43,265 nt of DNA from Candidatus Kapaibacterium sp. (GTDB taxonomy: Bacteria > Bacteroidota > Ignavibacteria > Kapaibacteriales > Kapaibacteriaceae), in the NCBI GenBank assembly GCA_030833725.1, contig JAURGP010000014.1, forward strand, positions 1-43,265, given 5' to 3'. This document shows, piece by piece, positions 40,418 through 43,265 of this stretch. Under the pieces are notes generated by a model. The model saw only the letters and a list, made by a program, of their open reading frames with translations. It searched no databases and was not told the origin of the DNA. How positions within the stretch are numbered: the stretch's first letter is position 1; every line of letters begins with the position of its first letter. A program made the position numbers and the translations under genes.

Positions 40418-42231
40418 TGATTCGCTGTGTGGCGTTTGTGCTTGGTCTGCTGATGGTCACCATGAGCAGTGCATTTGCTCAGGCGACGGATCAGCTTCGT
40501 ATGGCGAGGGTCTACGAGCAGGCCGGCGATTACCGCAATGCAGCGCGGATCTATCTGGACGTGTACGAGAGTGGCACCCGAACATCCACGGTGTTCGATG
40601 GTATTGCCCGTACCTTGACGGCGCTGGAACAGTTCACAGCACTCTACCCGATAGCTGAAGCGGAGTTTGCCCGCCAACCATCTGCATCCGTAGCACAGGT
40701 AGCAGCCCTCGCCGCCGCCCGTAGTGGAAATCTGACCAACGCTCATCGATGGTGGGACGAAGCGAGTACACTGATCAGCGCTCGTGCGATCAGCGAGCGC
40801 GACAAGTCGATCCTCATGGCTCAGCTTGCCGCCGACCAGGAGTCCGTTCGTTTGTACGATCGCGCCATCGGCAGCTATCTGACAGCTCGCACGTTGTCGG
40901 GGGATGCTACAGAGTATGCCCTTCCACTGGCCGATCTGTATGGGGCTGTCGGCAAGGTGTCCGAGGCTGTACGAGAGATCCTTCGTGGTTACGAACAACA
41001 GGGTCGGCTGGTGGTCGCAATCGGTCGATTGGCAGCTCTCCTGGCCAAGGGAGCGTCAGCCGACGAGATGGCAACGGTGCTGGAGTCGGCAGGATCAACA
41101 CCGGAAATGCTGGAAGTTCAGGCGTGGTTCTACGGAGAGATTGGCAACTGGGAACAAGCCTACGCCCGCACCGAGCAGCTCGACCGGCTGAGGAATGCAC
41201 AAGGGCGAGACCTCCTGCAGTTTGCCAACCGCGCCAAGGCTGCTCAGGCACCGCAAGCCTACGACGCCGCTCTGCGAGCGTTGGAGTCCATCATCGATGG
41301 CGGTGGTCCACTGGCACTCTCTGCAACGTACTCCTACACGCGCACGCTTGACCAGCGGATGATCGAAACTGACAGCCTGTCGGCGGAGACGGCACAGATG
41401 ATGATCGAGCGGTATCGTTCCATCGCCACCGACAATCCACGACATCCGATTGCTGCCGATGCACTTCTGCGCTGCGCCGAACTGGTAGATGACGTCCTAC
41501 ATAACACCGATGAGGCACGGCACATCCTGACGCAGCTCACCAATCGGTGGAATGGCACCGAGGCTGCGGCCCAAGGTCGATTGCGCCTAGCGGACCTCTA
41601 CATCGCTGCTGGCCGTCCGGACGCAGCCAGAGACGTGCTGCGTCCACTGCGAGATGTGTCGGCGGCTGCCCCGGCTACCATGCGCGACTATGCCGATGCC
41701 GCTGCGTTGCAACTTGCGGATCTGGAGTTGTTTGCCGGTGCTATCGATCACGCCATGCAGCTGTACACCGAGCTGTCGGCGCAGCCAACGTCGGTAGCGG
41801 CTAACGACGCATTGGAGCGCCTCGGTCTTCTGATGCTACGAATAGATGACTCCGTGTCGGTTCAGCAGATGATTCGAGCACTGGCAGCGCGCCAGGCACG
41901 GCGCATCGACTCGGCAATCAGCATCTACTCCGCTACGGCCACGACGACGTCGTCGAAGGACGTTGCGGATCTCTGTTGGGTGTCAGCGGCAACACTCAGT
42001 GCGCGGGCCGCCGACGACCAGTCCGCTGCTCGTCTCATAGAACCCGTGATTGCTCGTATCCCTGAGAGCCTCGTGGGAGACCGCGCCCTAGCTCTTATTG
42101 CCGAGATCTACGAGCGTCGCGGACAAACCGACGATGCCATCTCTGCACTCACCACTCTGCTTGTTCAGTATCCGTTGAGTATTCTTGCGCCGACGGCTCG
42201 TGATCAGATTCGTCGACTTCGAGCTGAGTAA
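40414..42231 (+). CDS. Exported tetratricopeptide-repeat protein
   Basis: 605 residues from the ATG at 40414, overlapping the preceding stop (ATGATGA); a GTG at 40405 is an alternative. The signal peptide ends S-S-A-F-A-Q. The rest is helical repeats of TPR type (QLRMARVYEQAGDYRNAARIYLDVYE; YALPLADLYGAVGKVSEAVREIL; AQGRLRLADLYIAAGRPDAARDVL; ALALIAEIYERRGQTDDAISALTTLL), a layout as in outer-membrane biogenesis or peptidoglycan scaffold proteins. No enzyme domain. Located at the end of the glmS-meaB-M24 run. Confidence 0.85.
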   Translation: MMIRCVAFVLGLLMVTMSSAFAQATDQLRMARVYEQAGDYRNAARIYLDVYESGTRTSTVFDGIARTLTALEQFTALYPIAEAEFARQPSASVAQVAALAAARSGNLTNAHRWWDEASTLISARAISERDKSILMAQLAADQESVRLYDRAIGSYLTARTLSGDATEYALPLADLYGAVGKVSEAVREILRGYEQQGRLVVAIGRLAALLAKGASADEMATVLESAGSTPEMLEVQAWFYGEIGNWEQAYARTEQLDRLRNAQGRDLLQFANRAKAAQAPQAYDAALRALESIIDGGGPLALSATYSYTRTLDQRMIETDSLSAETAQMMIERYRSIATDNPRHPIAADALLRCAELVDDVLHNTDEARHILTQLTNRWNGTEAAAQGRLRLADLYIAAGRPDAARDVLRPLRDVSAAAPATMRDYADAAALQLADLELFAGAIDHAMQLYTELSAQPTSVAANDALERLGLLMLRIDDSVSVQQMIRALAARQARRIDSAISIYSATATTTSSKDVADLCWVSAATLSARAADDQSAARLIEPVIARIPESLVGDRALALIAEIYERRGQTDDAISALTTLLVQYPLSILAPTARDQIRRLRAE

Positions 42232-42272
42232 GCCCTCACCATCCTCCAAGAAACATATCAGGACACCACGTT

Positions 42273-43265
42273 ATGTCGTTTTCCACGTTTTCGACCTTCG
42301 CAGAACTCCCCTACGAGCGCCCGAACCTCGAGTCCTATCGCACGAACCTCGAAGCCATCAAGCACCGACTTACCGCTGCAACGGAGGCCAGTGACTGCCT
42401 CGAGGCCGTTGCCGATTGGAACCAGCTGCGGATCGACGTGAGCACCATGCACAGCCTGGCAGAAGTGCGCTACACGCAGAACGTGAAGGACCCAGTCTGG
42501 AAGGCGGAGAAGGAGTTCTTCGATGTTGAGTCACCCAACATCCAGGATTGGAACAACCAGGTCGAGCAGTTGCTCGTGTCGTCGGCTCACCGAGCAGCGA
42601 TTGAGGAGAAGTATGGATCGCTGTTCCTCACCCGCATGGAGCAGGCTCTGCGTGTGTTCGCCCCTGAGATCAAGTCGACCATGGTGGAAGAAGCACGTCT
42701 GTGCGAAGAGTACAACAACATCACGGCTTCGGCTCGGATCGAACTCAACGCAACGACCTACAACCTATCCACCATCGGAAAGCTCGCCATCGATCTGGAT
42801 CGCGACGTGCGCCGTCAGGCTGTACAGGCGCAGTACGCCTTCCTGGGCGAACACGCTCGACGGATCGACGAGATCTACCATGAGCTGGTGCAGCTCAGAA
42901 CGTCGAAGGCCCGAGCCCTAGGCTTTGCCAACTACGTGGACTTCCGGTACGTGGAATTCGGGCGTGTAGACTATGGCGCCGCAGAGGTTGCTTCCTTCCG
43001 TCAAAGTGTGATCGATCATGTTGTTCCACTCGTGTCCAGACTCAAACAGGCTCAGGCTAAGCGACTAGGCAGGGACACCTTGGCACTCTACGACGAGAAA
43101 CTCATGTTTGCCGACGGCAATCCGATTGCGGAGGGCGAGCGCACCTTTATTGTAGATGCTGCCACGACCATGTACCGAGAACTGTCGCCGGAAACGGCCG
43201 AGTTCTTCCAACTAATGCTCGACGGCGATCTGATGGACCTCGATGCGCGGGATAACAAAGCCACT
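42273..43265 (+). CDS. M3-family oligoendopeptidase, N-terminal part
   Basis: Starts with ATG at 42273 and runs off the right edge, giving 331 codons with no stop. The helical N-terminal half matches PepF/oligopeptidase F-like M3 proteins: ELPYERPNLESYRTNLEAI, TMHSLAEVRYTQNVKDPVW, EEYNNITASARIELNATTYNLSTIGKLAID, VRRQAVQAQYAFLGEHARRIDEIYHELVQLRTSKARALGFANYVDFRY (motifs only indicated). The zinc motif HExxH lies further downstream, outside the window, so activity cannot be verified. Such enzymes degrade short peptides in the cytoplasm. A 41-bp gap follows the TPR gene. Confidence 0.88.
   Translation, partial: MSFSTFSTFAELPYERPNLESYRTNLEAIKHRLTAATEASDCLEAVADWNQLRIDVSTMHSLAEVRYTQNVKDPVWKAEKEFFDVESPNIQDWNNQVEQLLVSSAHRAAIEEKYGSLFLTRMEQALRVFAPEIKSTMVEEARLCEEYNNITASARIELNATTYNLSTIGKLAIDLDRDVRRQAVQAQYAFLGEHARRIDEIYHELVQLRTSKARALGFANYVDFRYVEFGRVDYGAAEVASFRQSVIDHVVPLVSRLKQAQAKRLGRDTLALYDEKLMFADGNPIAEGERTFIVDAATTMYRELSPETAEFFQLMLDGDLMDLDARDNKAT

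Noticed and set aside
1-43265. CRISPR arrays, tRNA/rRNA genes, insertion sequences
   Set aside because: No regularly spaced repeats, cloverleaf genes, transposase frames or terminal inverted repeats were found by reading; gaps are too short to hold most of them.

Overview
The window is a gene-dense piece (no gap above 155 bp) of a diderm bacterial chromosome. It most resembles the Bacteroidota/Chlorobiota/Ignavibacteria radiation, and a Kapaibacteriota-like lineage would fit; that placement is inference. Supporting signs are: (i) nine genes preceded at close range by perfect matches to the Bacteroidota -7 promoter element TAnnTTTG, three of them with a TTG 20-21 bp upstream; (ii) a UvrA of the type lacking the first cysteine pair of its insertion zinc finger; (iii) an LptD-like and a LolA/DUF4292-like protein side by side, plus a KdsC-type phosphatase, implying Kdo-containing lipopolysaccharide; (iv) a plant/Chlorobium-type ferredoxin-NADP reductase of the thioredoxin-reductase fold. 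No tRNA, rRNA, CRISPR array, insertion sequence or phage integration module was seen.

Layout. 1-6662 (minus): rpmB, then after a terminator an operon of a TPR lipo/secreted protein, an orphan HicB-like small protein, a membrane protein, a CPBP protease-TPR fusion, methylmalonyl-CoA mutase and the beginning of a Ppx/GppA phosphatase. 6818-11807 (plus): uvrA, a flippase-like membrane protein, and ferredoxin-NADP reductase. 11825-16156 (mostly minus): a DUF6580-like membrane protein, sucC, a lone PhnD-type binding protein (plus), DUF948-like and YtxH-like envelope proteins, kdsC. 16240-21257 (plus): prmA, a 62-residue membrane protein, mfd, tsaB, mostly linked by 4-bp overlaps. 21299-23771: divergent dihaem peroxidase lipoprotein (minus) and purB (plus). 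23794-32905 (minus): a long co-directional run, queD/PTPS-folE-rnhB-symporter-pgsA-ftsY, followed by six uncharacterised genes of which four encode exported fibre-like or beta-sandwich proteins. 33023-43265 (plus): LolA-like, lptD, glmS, meaB, an M24 peptidase, a TPR protein and the start of an M3 oligopeptidase.

How the genes fit together. Methylmalonyl-CoA mutase, its GTPase chaperone MeaB and succinyl-CoA synthetase beta belong to one B12-dependent propionyl/succinyl-CoA route but lie in three separate operons. KdsC, the LolA-like protein and LptD serve outer-membrane lipopolysaccharide; GlmS supplies the amino-sugar precursor. UvrA and Mfd serve nucleotide excision repair. FolE with a PTPS of the C-x5-HGH class suggests a tetrahydrobiopterin-type pterin rather than queuosine. 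FtsY and PgsA serve membrane biogenesis. The least explained region, and the best candidate for something undescribed, is 23.8-28.2 kb: an operon of exported proteins with repeat-rich, tail-fibre-like architecture and a shared C-terminal motif, hitched to the ftsY operon.
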